Source: JBBQVO01 sp038211505 (GTDB taxonomy: Bacteria > Chloroflexota > Dehalococcoidia > DSTF01 > JACRBR01). Taken from it: 32,546 nt of DNA. Position numbers and translations under genes: made by a program. Below the pieces are notes generated by a model. The model searched no databases. It worked only from the letters and a program-made list of their open reading frames with translations, and was not told where the DNA came from. Every line of letters starts with the position of its first letter. Position 1 is the first letter of the stretch. Positions 1-7,972 of the stretch are shown piece by piece. The stretch covers positions 1 through 32,546 of the forward strand of contig JBBQVO010000015.1 in the NCBI GenBank assembly GCA_038211505.1. Direction: 5' to 3'.

Positions 1-498
1 ACGATCATGTTCAGCGACATCGAGGATTCGACGGTGCTCACGGACCGGCTCGGCGACCAGGCGTGGCAGGATCTTCTGCGCAAGCACAACGCGCTGATCC
101 GCGAACAGCTCCGCGCCCACGACGGCTACGAAGTAAAGACGATGGGCGACGGCTTCATGGTGGCGTTTCAGTCGGCGAAGAAGGGGTTGGACTGCGCCAT
201 CGCCATCCAGCGTGCGTTCGACGGGCACAACGCTACGAACGGCGAGCACGTGAAGGTGCGCATCGGCCTGCACGCGGGCGAAGCGATCAAGGACGGCGAC
301 GACTTCTACGGCAAGAACGTCATCCTCGCCTCCCGCGTCGCGGGCAAAGCGATGGGCGGCGAGATCCTGGTGTCGTCTCTGCTGCGCCAGTTGGTCGAAA
401 GCAGCGTGGGTGCAGCGATGTTCGGTGAGCCGCGCGAGGTCGAGCTGAAGGGACTGTCGGGCACGCATACCGTGTACATGATTCAGGGCACCGCGTGA
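1..498 (+). CDS. Class III adenylate/guanylate cyclase, C-terminal part (5' end outside window)
   Basis: The reading frame is open from base 1 (T-I-M-F-S-D) to TGA at 496-498, so only the last 165 residues are present. They form a class III nucleotide cyclase catalytic domain. The first metal-binding Asp is in FSDIEDST, the second in KTMGDGF, and the FYGKN..ASRVAG stretch corresponds to the late catalytic motif of the family. Such domains convert ATP (or GTP) to the cyclic nucleotide. The sequence is nearly identical to the C-terminus of the 1476-residue kinase/AAA/cyclase protein at 15482-19912, differing mainly in scattered conservative changes and the last ten residues. The missing N-terminus is therefore probably also zinc ribbon, kinase, AAA and TPR. 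That last point is inference. Confidence 0.9.
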   Translation, partial: TIMFSDIEDSTVLTDRLGDQAWQDLLRKHNALIREQLRAHDGYEVKTMGDGFMVAFQSAKKGLDCAIAIQRAFDGHNATNGEHVKVRIGLHAGEAIKDGDDFYGKNVILASRVAGKAMGGEILVSSLLRQLVESSVGAAMFGEPREVELKGLSGTHTVYMIQGTA

Positions 499-508
499 GG
501 CGAAATCT

Positions 509-526
509 TGCCCACATTTTGCCCAC
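509..526. repeat. Short tandem repeat TTGCCCAC x2
   Basis: TTGCCCAC occurs at 509-516 and again at 519-526, just after the cyclase stop codon, with a 10-base period. The rest of 499-663 holds no gene. Similar paired GCCCAC words are often seen near phage integrase genes, but no integrase is present here, so the meaning is open. Confidence 0.4.
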
Positions 527-663
527 GCTTTTGTTGTGAGTAGATGTGGACTAACGGGATTAAACGAAACTCAGCCGACGAAAAAAGGTGACGAATCGAA
601 TCTAGTTGGGAGCTGATGGGACGTGTTGGTACGAAATTCGCAGAACTCAAAATCCGTTGTGGT

Positions 664-1143
664 TCAGCTGTCGCAGACAACGATCACAAGCCTTGAGTCG
701 AAGCTCAATCGAAGTCCCTCAAGGGAGCTAGATGAACTCCCAGGTCCTTTGTCCGCGGAGAGCGGCGCGCATTGATGACCGGCACGAAGCTCGATCGCCG
801 GCTCCAGCTCGGAAAGGTGCTGGTCAAGTATTCGCGCGGGCACGAAACGAACCAGCAAGGCGATTCCTATGACGATCACGAGGATGTCGTCAAGTTGGCC
901 AATCACCGGGGTGAAGTCTGGAATGAGATCGAGCGGCAGCGCGAGATAGAGCACGAGGAGCGGAACGATGACCCGGATCGGGACGGAAATGCGGTTGTCC
1001 GCCATCAGTCGTTTCGCAAGTTCCATTTTCGCTCGCCACGGGAGCGCCCCTACGCGGCGCGCCAAGCGCTTCGTACGCCCGGTGGCCAGGCGCCAAACGA
1101 GAAATGCACCGCCCGCCACGAGCGCGAGCGCGCCAAGGAACAC
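664..1143 (-). CDS. DUF1232 (YkvA-like) small membrane protein
   Basis: Predicted 159 residues. An N-terminal hydrophobic helix (about residues 2-20) is followed by a basic stretch. Then comes the DUF1232 core at about residues 55-100, including LPLDLIPDFTPVIGQLDD and a second hydrophobic helix. Proteins of this family are small membrane-associated proteins of unknown biochemical role. The start is uncertain. The first usual start codon in frame is GTG at 1143, but the codons just upstream encode more hydrophobic residues (WWLIALL) back to an in-frame TAG. A CTG start, or simply the GTG start, are the options. The C-terminal 40 residues are Ser-rich and unlike the family. It is the last gene of a leftward run that also holds the PLD, DUF1003 and MFS genes. 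Confidence 0.75.
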   Translation of the reverse strand: MFLGALALVAGGAFLVWRLATGRTKRLARRVGALPWRAKMELAKRLMADNRISVPIRVIVPLLVLYLALPLDLIPDFTPVIGQLDDILVIVIGIALLVRFVPARILDQHLSELEPAIELRAGHQCAPLSADKGPGSSSSSLEGLRLSFDSRLVIVVCDS

Positions 1144-1298
1144 CAGCAGAGCAATCAGCCACCACTCCGTACGTAACAGCTATCGCACCGGTAAGAAAAC
1201 GAACGAGGATAGATAGCTCACCGATGTGGCAAGAGTATTGCCTGGTAGGGCGTTGTGGCCTCTCCTGACGACAATTGTTCGCCGGCTGTGTGATGCCC

Positions 1299-2831
1299 TC
1301 AGTGCTCAAGAGTGAGGGATTGAATGCGCTTGAGGAGCCCGCTGCCAGGCCGGTCGTCGCAGACGTACCGACGCACGCTGGACAGCAGCGGCGCGTGTCC
1401 ATCCTCCATGACCGCGGCGTTCACCGCGGCGAGCTCTCGCCAGGTCGTATCGATAACGTTCACAGGGTCGGCGCCGGCGATGTCCGTCTGATCCAACGCC
1501 AGGTGCTCGGACCACAACGCGCACCGAAAATCTCGCGCAAGCTTCGGATCGATCGCGACGACATTCATCTCGCCATCCGTTATGAGGCCTCGCTCATTGA
1601 GGTTGTCCGATCCGATCGTGAACCACTCGTCGTCGATGATCGCTACCTTCGCATGGACGTAGGTGGGCGAATGGCGGAACGGTTCGAGACCCCCACACGG
1701 CCCCGAAGAGTACAGTGAATAGACCTCTGCGATGCCGCGTCCGCCGTCCGCTTCGCGCAATGCCTCTACCTGTCGGTCATTGTTCCACTTGCCGCTCGTC
1801 GCTTTCGCCGGCAAGACGATCACGATCCGAAACGGGGTTTCGCGAGGCGTATTCATCGCGAAGATGAGTGCTTCCATGATTTCGGGCGCCCAGAGGTACT
1901 GCGTCTCGAGATAGACGAATCGTTTCGCGCATCGGATCGCCTCGATATAGGCGTGGCGGATGCCAAACTCCCCGCGCGGCGAGAATTCGTAGCGGCCCGC
2001 TGGAATCGTGCGCACGATTTGCGCTGGCGTCGTCCATGTCGACTGGAACTCGGGGTCGCGCTGAGGAGAAAGCGTGTCATTGGTCACCTCCTGCCAGCGC
2101 TGCCGGAAGTTCTGCTCGACGTCGGCGACGGCCTCGCCCTCGATGAGGGCTTGCACGTCGTGCCAGTTCACGCTCGCGCGCAGCTCGTGCTGGTTGGCGT
2201 CCCATCGGTCTCCAGCGTAGGTTGTGAGATCCATACCGCCGACGAACGCAATTTGGCCGTCGATCACGATCGCCTTTTGGTGATGACAGTGCGAGGGCAA
2301 CGCCGTTTCATCGACTGCGCAGATCAGATCACCGGTGGCTCGCTGCTGGAAGAGCTCCTGGGCGTCGCGCGCTGTCTTCCTCGTCGGCTCCAGGATGAAC
2401 GGGGCGCCACCCCAGAGAAGAATCCGCACGGGCACACGGCCAGCGACCTCCGAGAGAACGTCGAGCAAACGCGAGTGGAGCAGGTCTTCGGGCGATTCGC
2501 GCGCGAGTGGCACGTTTGGTGTGATGCACCACCCTGTGACGTAGACGTAGTGACGTGCCTCAACGAGGCCTTGATGGAGACGTGTAAAGAACGCGTGGCC
2601 GTCGATGAGCGGCGTGATGCGATTGTGGACACGCGGCGGCGTACCACCCGCGAACCAGCGCCTGTCACCGCCCCACGACGCGGCCCGCGCGTGCGCTTCC
2701 GCGCGCGGGTCCAGCGCACCGCGCCCGAGCACACCCGCGTGCCGTCGTTGCTCTATGCGAGACGTCGCCGGACGCGCGACCGGGCCCAATACGTTACCTG
2801 CGGCGTTGAAGAGGTCGAACCAGCGCGACAT
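1299..2831 (-). CDS. Phospholipase D / cardiolipin synthase-like protein
   Basis: 510 residues from an ATG at 2831, chosen because AGGGGAG lies 4 bases upstream; an in-frame ATG at 2885 lacks such a site. Two HKD motifs are clear: H184-Q-K186 with D191, followed by GGMDLT, and H393-A-K395 with D400, followed by IGSDNLNERG. The spacing and motifs fit the PLD superfamily, which transfers phosphatidyl groups through a covalent phospho-His intermediate. Bacterial members with this layout include cardiolipin synthases. There is no obvious N-terminal membrane anchor pair as in ClsA, so it may be a soluble ClsB/ClsC-like or generic PLD enzyme. The second domain contains FVYLETQYLW, typical of the PLD fold. 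Substrate is not determinable from sequence alone. Confidence 0.9.
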   Translation of the reverse strand: MSRWFDLFNAAGNVLGPVARPATSRIEQRRHAGVLGRGALDPRAEAHARAASWGGDRRWFAGGTPPRVHNRITPLIDGHAFFTRLHQGLVEARHYVYVTGWCITPNVPLARESPEDLLHSRLLDVLSEVAGRVPVRILLWGGAPFILEPTRKTARDAQELFQQRATGDLICAVDETALPSHCHHQKAIVIDGQIAFVGGMDLTTYAGDRWDANQHELRASVNWHDVQALIEGEAVADVEQNFRQRWQEVTNDTLSPQRDPEFQSTWTTPAQIVRTIPAGRYEFSPRGEFGIRHAYIEAIRCAKRFVYLETQYLWAPEIMEALIFAMNTPRETPFRIVIVLPAKATSGKWNNDRQVEALREADGGRGIAEVYSLYSSGPCGGLEPFRHSPTYVHAKVAIIDDEWFTIGSDNLNERGLITDGEMNVVAIDPKLARDFRCALWSEHLALDQTDIAGADPVNVIDTTWRELAAVNAAVMEDGHAPLLSSVRRYVCDDRPGSGLLKRIQSLTLEH

Positions 2832-2989
2832 GATCTCCCCTGAGGTTGCACCGCGCCCGTCGAAATGCGCGCGAGAGCATAGCACGACGGCCCAGTCCGA
2901 CTATTGGACTCGGCCATTAGTTGAAGCGCCGCGGGCGCGTGCGACATCAGGAGCCTGCGTTCGCAAGCCCAGTCTCGGACTGCTAGTAC

Positions 2990-3568
2990 CTACGGCTCCT
3001 TCGTTGAGGCCGTCGATTCCGCCTCGGCCCCTTCGATCGCTTCAACAAGCTGGTCCACACGCGTTTCCTTCTGCATGTGCAAAAGTTCCGCGTCGTCCGC
3101 TGCGCCGAGCCCGAGGTGCTGATGGATGTCAGCAATGAGTGCGATCGCCTTGGTGATCTCTTGTTCGGTGATCATGTTGATTTGAAGATCGACCTTCGCG
3201 CGCCGATCGGCCTGGAGGGACTGGCGATTCTGGCTAATCAGCACGAATGTAGAAAGGAAGATCGCTTCCAACGACACGATCATCGTTAGGAACCCGAACG
3301 GGAAGTCGTCAAACGCCACGAACCCGACGACGTTGAGCCCGATCCACACGCCGAACCATATGACGTGGAGCCAGATGAAGAGCATGCTGCCGCTGAAGCG
3401 CGTGATGAGGTCGGCAACGTGATCGCTCGGCCCCATCTCCAGTCGAGCCCTGTCCTCGATGCGGACCACTTCCTCGACACTCTTCGACACATGCGCCGGC
3501 ATGCCGGCCAACGCGCCGTTATTTCTGAGAGCTGGTGTCTCGCCGGCGGCACGTACGTTGGTTGTCAT
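2990..3568 (-). CDS. DUF1003 family membrane protein
   Basis: 192 residues. The ATG at 3568 is preceded by AAGGAGGAGCG, a strong ribosome binding site. Two membrane helices lie at about residues 60-83 and 91-112. They are joined by the short acidic link FDDFPFGF and followed by the family signature SQNRQS..DRRAK. The remainder is a charged, probably cytoplasmic helix-rich tail ending in an acidic segment. DUF1003 proteins are widespread two-helix membrane proteins, and no reaction is established for them. The N-terminus contains an alanine-rich stretch. It sits between the PLD and MFS genes on the same strand, with 158 bases to PLD and about 70 bases to MFS, so partial co-transcription is possible. 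Confidence 0.85.
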   Translation of the reverse strand: MTTNVRAAGETPALRNNGALAGMPAHVSKSVEEVVRIEDRARLEMGPSDHVADLITRFSGSMLFIWLHVIWFGVWIGLNVVGFVAFDDFPFGFLTMIVSLEAIFLSTFVLISQNRQSLQADRRAKVDLQINMITEQEITKAIALIADIHQHLGLGAADDAELLHMQKETRVDQLVEAIEGAEAESTASTKEP

Positions 3569-3637
3569 ATCCGCTCCTCCTTCGATCTGCCGCTGTCCGT
3601 CTAGGCAGCTGGGACTGACGGCGCGAGGCGTCTCCTC

Positions 3638-5005
3638 TCATGCGGGTGGGACGCTCACCGGTTTCTCGGATTCGTGCCAAAACGACGACAGCACATCGAG
3701 TCGTGCGCTGGGTTCCCGCCCGCAAAATCGTTCGCTGAGCCGGATGAGCAAGAACGCGAGGCCGATGAAGAGAAACGGCGTCGCGACGAGAACGGTGTCG
3801 ACGCCAACGAAGGAGGCGGCGGTTCCGAGCGCGAGCAGTGGGACGATCGCGACTCCGTTCTTGACGACGCTCTGCAACGCGAACGTCCTGCCCTGATGAG
3901 ACAACGGAACTCGACGATTGATGTACGTCTGCACGGACATGGTGACGATCGAAATTCCGAACCCCAAGGGAAGGGCCAGGAGACTGGCCGTTCTGATCGG
4001 GCCTCCGAGTTCGAGTCCCAGCGAATTGAGAATCCGGAAGGGGTTTACCGGGTCGAGTAGCGGTATGACTCCGTGATGCACAAGTCCGAGCAAGCAAAGG
4101 GACATCGTGATGAACAGAAAGCCTGCGAGTGCGGCGGTGCGCTCCCCGACGCGTTCGATCAACCATGGTGCCGCAACCAGCGCCGCGATCAGCCCCACGG
4201 ATGCCGGCGCGAAGACATAGACAGACTCGGCTGGATCGAGACCGAGGACCGACTGGACGTAGCGCGGCGCCAGCGTCTCCAAGATGACCGTCGCCGTGCC
4301 AGCGATGACGCCGAGCAGCAACATCGTCGCCACCGCCGGTTCGTCCGTCAGCCATTGAATGAGGGCGCGCACTTTTACTGATGGCCGCTCGTACACGGGC
4401 GCCTGGATGTCTTCTCGAGTTCGGACGCGCATAATGCGAACGGTGGCCAGCCCCAACATGACGCCGGCTACAGCGAAGACGGCGCTTACTCCGACGAGTT
4501 TGAGGAGCACCGGCGCGAGCAACGCTGTCCCAAAGAACGTGCCGATGTTGGAGGCGAGGCCAATCAACGAGGTCGCGCTGGCCATCTGTGCGTCGGACGC
4601 GACAAGCGGCGCGATCGACTGCTCGCTCGGCGTCGAGATCTGACCGAGTAGGTTCAATCCGAAGATCAACAGGAGAACGGCAGCGAAGTCGGTGCCGAGA
4701 AAGAACGGCACCGTGAAGCAAAGCGCGGCCTGGAGCCCATAGACCACCGCAAGCGCGGTGCGTTTTGGTAGGGCATCGGCGATGGCGCCGCCATACAGTC
4801 CGAAAAGCGCCGTCGGCGCCAGCGCCGCCGTCCCGATAAGCGCCGCATAGATGCTGGAACCGCTCGATCTGGTAACGGCGACAAGTGCGCCGTACTTCAG
4901 GGCATCACGCCCGCCGTCCGAAAGGAACGTAGATGCGATCAGGTACTGGAATCGGCGTTTTCGCGCCATCGTGGTCTCGGGGAGGAAGACCCACAAGAGC
5001 CGCAA
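3638..5005 (-). CDS. Major facilitator superfamily (MFS) transporter
   Basis: An intact leftward frame with about twelve hydrophobic helices, a short basic loop ALPKRTA after helix 2 and a larger cytoplasmic loop in the middle (about RVRTREDIQAPVYERP). This is the usual MFS layout. The ASTFLSDGGRDALKYGALVAV region (near the N-terminus) is helix 1. The substrate is unknown. The start is ambiguous. An ATG at 5161 would add a Pro/Arg-rich non-membrane leader of about 50 residues. A TTG at 5005, with GGTGAG upstream, and an ATG at 4969 both place helix 1 near the N-terminus as usual; 5005 is given here. It ends 69 bases upstream of the DUF1003 start and may share its transcript. Confidence 0.8.
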   Translation of the reverse strand: MRLLWVFLPETTMARKRRFQYLIASTFLSDGGRDALKYGALVAVTRSSGSSIYAALIGTAALAPTALFGLYGGAIADALPKRTALAVVYGLQAALCFTVPFFLGTDFAAVLLLIFGLNLLGQISTPSEQSIAPLVASDAQMASATSLIGLASNIGTFFGTALLAPVLLKLVGVSAVFAVAGVMLGLATVRIMRVRTREDIQAPVYERPSVKVRALIQWLTDEPAVATMLLLGVIAGTATVILETLAPRYVQSVLGLDPAESVYVFAPASVGLIAALVAAPWLIERVGERTAALAGFLFITMSLCLLGLVHHGVIPLLDPVNPFRILNSLGLELGGPIRTASLLALPLGFGISIVTMSVQTYINRRVPLSHQGRTFALQSVVKNGVAIVPLLALGTAASFVGVDTVLVATPFLFIGLAFLLIRLSERFCGREPSARLDVLSSFWHESEKPVSVPPA

Positions 5006-5484
5006 GACCGGGCGCTCACCATGGTCGAGAAGAGCAGCCGCTTTCCTCCGGCCCGGAACCCCCCAACGCCAGACACGGCGAAGGGCCGGTTGTGCGGACG
5101 GTTCGTCCACTGCCGCTACGTCGGCAAAGCCCCCGGGCAGCCCGCTCACCACTCGCCTCATTTCCCACGCGGATATCGAATCCTCTTAGACTAGCGGTCG
5201 TGCATAAAGTTTCCGTCTCAAGAATCTTCGTAGGCGCCGCGACGGCGCGATGATCGAAGTACCGCACGCTTTCGCGCGTTGCCTCTGGCGCCCGGCTCGT
5301 GTTACGCCGAGAAGCCTCGCGGATAGTCGCGGGCGCGGCGGTTGCTAGCGAGGTGGAACGGGGGCTGGGCGAACTTGTGACACGTCTGTAAGTGGTCTGG
5401 CCGACGCTGGTTACCGGTGTCTCATCTTTCGGGTCGTACGCTTTCCATGCGCAAAGAACCAGCTAGAACAATACGGAGGAGATC

Positions 5485-5946
5485 ATGGCGTCCATTGAGA
5501 AGAGCATCGAAGTCGAAGCGCCGCTTACGCCCGTATATAACCAGTGGACTCAGTTTGAGGAGTTCCCGAAGTTCATGGACGGCGTGAAGTCCGTCACCCA
5601 ACTGGGCGACGACAAAGTCCATTGGGTTGCCCAGATCGGCGGCAAGGAGAAAGAGTGGGACGCTCGCATTACGGAACAAACGCCGGATCAACGAGTTGCC
5701 TGGCGCAGCGCGGAAGGCGCGGACAACGCCGGTGTCGTGACCTTTCATCGGATCAGCGACGACGTCACCAAAGTGATGCTTCAGATCGACTACGATCCTG
5801 AAGGCGTGGTTGAGAGCACGGGCGATGTCTTAGGTTTCGTCGGCCGCCGTGTTGACGCTGACCTCAACCGCTTCAAGGAGTTCATCGAGGAGCGTGGGCG
5901 CGCAACCGGTGGTTGGCGTGGCACGATCGATAAGAAGGCCAGCTAG
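5485..5946 (+). CDS. SRPBCC-fold protein (cyclase/dehydrase, COQ10-like)
   Basis: 153 residues with ATG at 5485 behind GGAGGAGATC. It starts with the typical SRPBCC opening (IEKSIEVEAPLTPVYNQW), followed by FEEFPKFMDGV and a C-terminal amphipathic helix (VDADLNRFKEFIEER). The fold is a helix-grip hydrophobic pocket that binds lipophilic ligands such as quinones or polyketides. Members with the FPKFM motif belong to the cyclase/dehydrase group. No catalytic residue can be assigned. The gene is a single unit: the neighbours on both sides are on the minus strand, and a GC-rich hairpin follows 14 bases after the stop. A GGAAC word near 5355 could be an ECF-type -35 element, but no convincing partner is visible. 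Confidence 0.88.
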   Translation: MASIEKSIEVEAPLTPVYNQWTQFEEFPKFMDGVKSVTQLGDDKVHWVAQIGGKEKEWDARITEQTPDQRVAWRSAEGADNAGVVTFHRISDDVTKVMLQIDYDPEGVVESTGDVLGFVGRRVDADLNRFKEFIEERGRATGGWRGTIDKKAS

Positions 5947-5959
5947 GTTTCGCTTTCGA

Positions 5960-5998
5960 CGCGGGAGGGGTCGGCGTGTTGGCACGCCGCCCTCCGCG
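5960..5998 (+). terminator. GC-rich hairpin, probable terminator of the SRPBCC gene
   Basis: Nested arms pair: CGCGG with CCGCG, AGGG with CCCT, and CGGCGTG with CACGCCG around a TTGG loop. It lies 14 bases after the stop at 5946. No T-run follows, so this may be a GC-hairpin terminator or a transcript-end stabiliser. The rest of 5999-6282 holds no supported gene. Confidence 0.55.
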
Positions 5999-6282
5999 TA
6001 CTCACCTGGCAGGCGACACTACAGTTGTCTCGATGACAATTGCACCGATCCTCGTCACGAGGCCGGCTTGCGTTGCTCGGCCAATCTGACTGCGAACACC
6101 CATGAGGACGTTAGTGAGAAAAAGGCGGCGAGAGCTCGCAGCGTGCGGCTCGCGCCGTTTGTTCCTGTCAGAGACGGCCCTCGGAGCTTCGCCTTGGCAC
6201 CGGCTCACACACAACGCGCGAGAGCCGACTTTTCAATTCAGGTTGAGTCCCGCACGAACTCCGACCGACCGAGCTGCGCAGC

Positions 6283-6837
6283 TCACGGGAATGTTCGTCG
6301 AGGCTGTTGCGCCTCCCGCGCAGGTCCTCGCGTTTTCTTGATGGCCCTCGTCGGGCTGGCCGATTTCTTCGAGGGCGTGAGCTCAGTGCGATTCTTCGCA
6401 GGCGCTTTGCGGTTCGAGGCATGGCCGCCGGGGTGCTTCTGGCTCGAGGTGAGGTTCTCGCGCGCGGAGCCCGTTTTCCTCTTGGCAACGGTCACCTTCG
6501 AAGCCGGCCCTTCGTTCCTACTCATCGCCCACACTTCAAACTCGAGACGTGAGGCGCAGTCGCAAACCCACCTGGCGATGGCCATCGCTTCTCCATCGCT
6601 CAGTTTGTTGGCCCAAATGTTAATCCGTCCCTCATCCTTGAGATCGGGCGTGGCGAGGATCTGCCCTGCGTACGTAGTAAGCCTCTCGACGATATCGGGC
6701 GGAAGGGTTGGGTGGTCGGCGATCAACCAAAGGTCGTACTTGAAGACGTAGGCAACGCGCCCCTGCACTTTATTCGGATCTTCGGCGAGCGAGCGACGAG
6801 CTGCGGAGAACTTTTCACAGGCGTACGGGTCTGCCAA
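6283..6837 (-). CDS. Hypothetical protein with basic Lys/Pro-rich tail
   Basis: 184 residues. The start is TTG at 6837, with AAGGAAGG seven bases upstream; this site is what supports the start. Residues 1-105 look globular, with several Trp residues, a DLWLIADHPTLP segment and a WVCDCASRLEFEVW segment. Residues 106-184 are low-complexity, rich in Lys, Arg, Ser and Pro, resembling a nucleic-acid-binding or disordered tail. I do not recognise the family. It faces away from the SRPBCC gene's end (tail to tail) and lies downstream of the MerR regulator on the same strand with a 177-base gap, in which I see nothing. Function unknown. Confidence 0.6.
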   Translation of the reverse strand: MADPYACEKFSAARRSLAEDPNKVQGRVAYVFKYDLWLIADHPTLPPDIVERLTTYAGQILATPDLKDEGRINIWANKLSDGEAMAIARWVCDCASRLEFEVWAMSRNEGPASKVTVAKRKTGSARENLTSSQKHPGGHASNRKAPAKNRTELTPSKKSASPTRAIKKTRGPAREAQQPRRTFP

Positions 6838-7014
6838 ATGTCTGCCTTCCTTTGATCAGTCCTCGCGCAGACGAAGTTCATGCCAGCTGTCGCGTCTGCA
6901 GTTACTGTAAGGTGCTACGGGGGGTCAGCCAACTCTGGCAGGAGGTCGCCATCGCGGCGCAAGCATAAAACGAGCGAAGCACGCGATTCGCCGAGCTGGC
7001 AAGGCCACGACGTT

Positions 7015-7881
7015 CTAGACCTCAGCGGCAGCGGTGACAGGATCGCTCCGTAAGTATTCGGCTCCGATTGATCCTGCCAGTTCGGCGCTTGCTCCGGTGC
7101 CCGCGATCGCCACACGATTCGTTTTCGCGAGCGCCTTCAAGCCGTGTGCGATCGACAGAAGGTGAGCCGCGTCCGTTGACGCCAACACAACGAGTTCCGG
7201 CGATACCGCGCGCGCGCCGTCGACGATCGACTGGACGGGTGTCTCCGCACCCAGGTAGGTCACGCGCCACCCGCGCCGCCGCAAAGCGATTCCGAACATC
7301 ATGAGCGGCAGGTCGTGAAGTTCGTCGGGCGGACAGGCGAGAAGCGCGCGGGATCCTACTCCCTCATCCCATCCACGAGCCAGAGCGCCGAGCCGTGCGT
7401 GGATAAGATTACTCGCGAAGTGTTCCTCCGCAATGGAAAGCTCGCCCCGGGACCACAACTCGCCAATCTGTCTGAGCTCTGGAAGCAGCACCTCGCGCAG
7501 GACGAGTTCGACTTGAAATTCGCCAAGCAAATGGTCGAGCGTCATCTGCGCTCGGGCCCCGTCGAACCGACGAATGCTCTGATGGAACTCAGTGCGGCGC
7601 TCGTCCAGCAGCGACGGCCATTGAGGGGCACGACTGATTACGTCGGGGCCACCGCGCAATACCTGGGCGGCAGCCTCAGCAGCGGATTGGCCGTCGGCGA
7701 GGAGGCGGGTCATCTCGCGGATGCGGGCGAGGTCGTCGAGGCTGTAGAGCCTGAATCCGCCGGATGTCCGGGACGGCCGAAGCAGGCCGTAGCGGCGCTC
7801 CCAGGCCCGCAGGACCTCCGGCGAGACACCGGCGCGGCGAGCCAGCTCCCCGATGCGCAGTTGAATGCCGGAATCGACCAT
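7015..7881 (-). CDS. MerR-family B12-dependent photoreceptor regulator (CarH/LitR type)
   Basis: 288 residues. Residues 8-76 are a MerR winged helix-turn-helix (IGELARRAGVSPEVLRAWERRYG). Residues 90-170 form the helix bundle of a cobalamin-binding module carrying W143-x9-E153-H154, the motif that in CarH packs against the upper axial side of adenosylcobalamin. Residues 175-285 are the Rossmann-like B12 domain, with E187-L-H189 at the lower-ligand motif (E/DxHxxG; the final Gly is Pro here) and TYLGAETP. In known CarH/LitR proteins, adenosylcobalamin drives tetramer formation and repression in the dark, and light breaks the Co-C bond and releases DNA. Divergence from an ECF sigma gene followed by a photolyase operon makes that role very likely here. 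Lack of a conserved Gly in the lower motif is a small deviation. Confidence 0.9.
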   Translation of the reverse strand: MVDSGIQLRIGELARRAGVSPEVLRAWERRYGLLRPSRTSGGFRLYSLDDLARIREMTRLLADGQSAAEAAAQVLRGGPDVISRAPQWPSLLDERRTEFHQSIRRFDGARAQMTLDHLLGEFQVELVLREVLLPELRQIGELWSRGELSIAEEHFASNLIHARLGALARGWDEGVGSRALLACPPDELHDLPLMMFGIALRRRGWRVTYLGAETPVQSIVDGARAVSPELVVLASTDAAHLLSIAHGLKALAKTNRVAIAGTGASAELAGSIGAEYLRSDPVTAAAEV

Positions 7882-7899
7882 GCCGTCAGCCTACAAGGT

Positions 7900-7921
7900 T
7901 TGTCCAGATTAGTCTAGACAA
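7900..7921. promoter_or_regulatory. Candidate operator 1 of the CarH-type regulator (dyad)
   Basis: Inverted repeat with arms TTGTCCAGA and TCTAGACAA around TTAG; 8 of 9 arm positions match. It lies 18 bases upstream of the regulator's start codon in the divergent promoter region. MerR-family proteins bind such dyads. Assignment to this regulator is inference from position. Confidence 0.5.
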
Positions 7922-7923
7922 TC

Positions 7924-7953
7924 CTTGATCGTGGCAGGGAAAGCCTGTACAGT
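7924..7953 (+). promoter_or_regulatory. Candidate promoter of the ECF sigma operon
   Basis: TTGATC at 7924-7929 and TACAGT at 7948-7953 are separated by 18 bases, resembling a weak housekeeping promoter. The -10 element overlaps the second dyad (7946-7962), a layout suited to repression. Confidence 0.35.
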
Positions 7954-7962
7954 ATCTGTACA
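7946..7962. promoter_or_regulatory. Candidate operator 2 (TGTACA repeat)
   Basis: TGTACA-GTATC-TGTACA is a perfect 17-base dyad with identical palindromic halves, ending exactly where the AAGGAGG ribosome binding site of the sigma gene begins. A protein bound here would block both the promoter and leader. The half-site differs from operator 1, although both have a TGT...ACA frame. Confidence 0.5.
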
Positions 7963-7972
7963 AGGAGGCCGC

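Noticed and set aside
1953..2843. 296-codon rightward frame opposite the phospholipase D gene
   Set aside because: Arg/Ala-rich composition typical of antisense reading in GC-rich DNA; the opposite frame has two intact HKD motifs.
5849..6751. 300-codon rightward frame across the SRPBCC end and the orphan gene
   Set aside because: Overlaps a real gene end and a terminator-like hairpin, has no ribosome binding site, and has no protein-like pattern. The leftward frame 6283-6837 has a good AAGGAAGG-TTG start.
7315..7917. 200-codon rightward frame opposite the MerR regulator
   Set aside because: Antisense shadow: the leftward frame has the complete MerR and B12-binding motifs.
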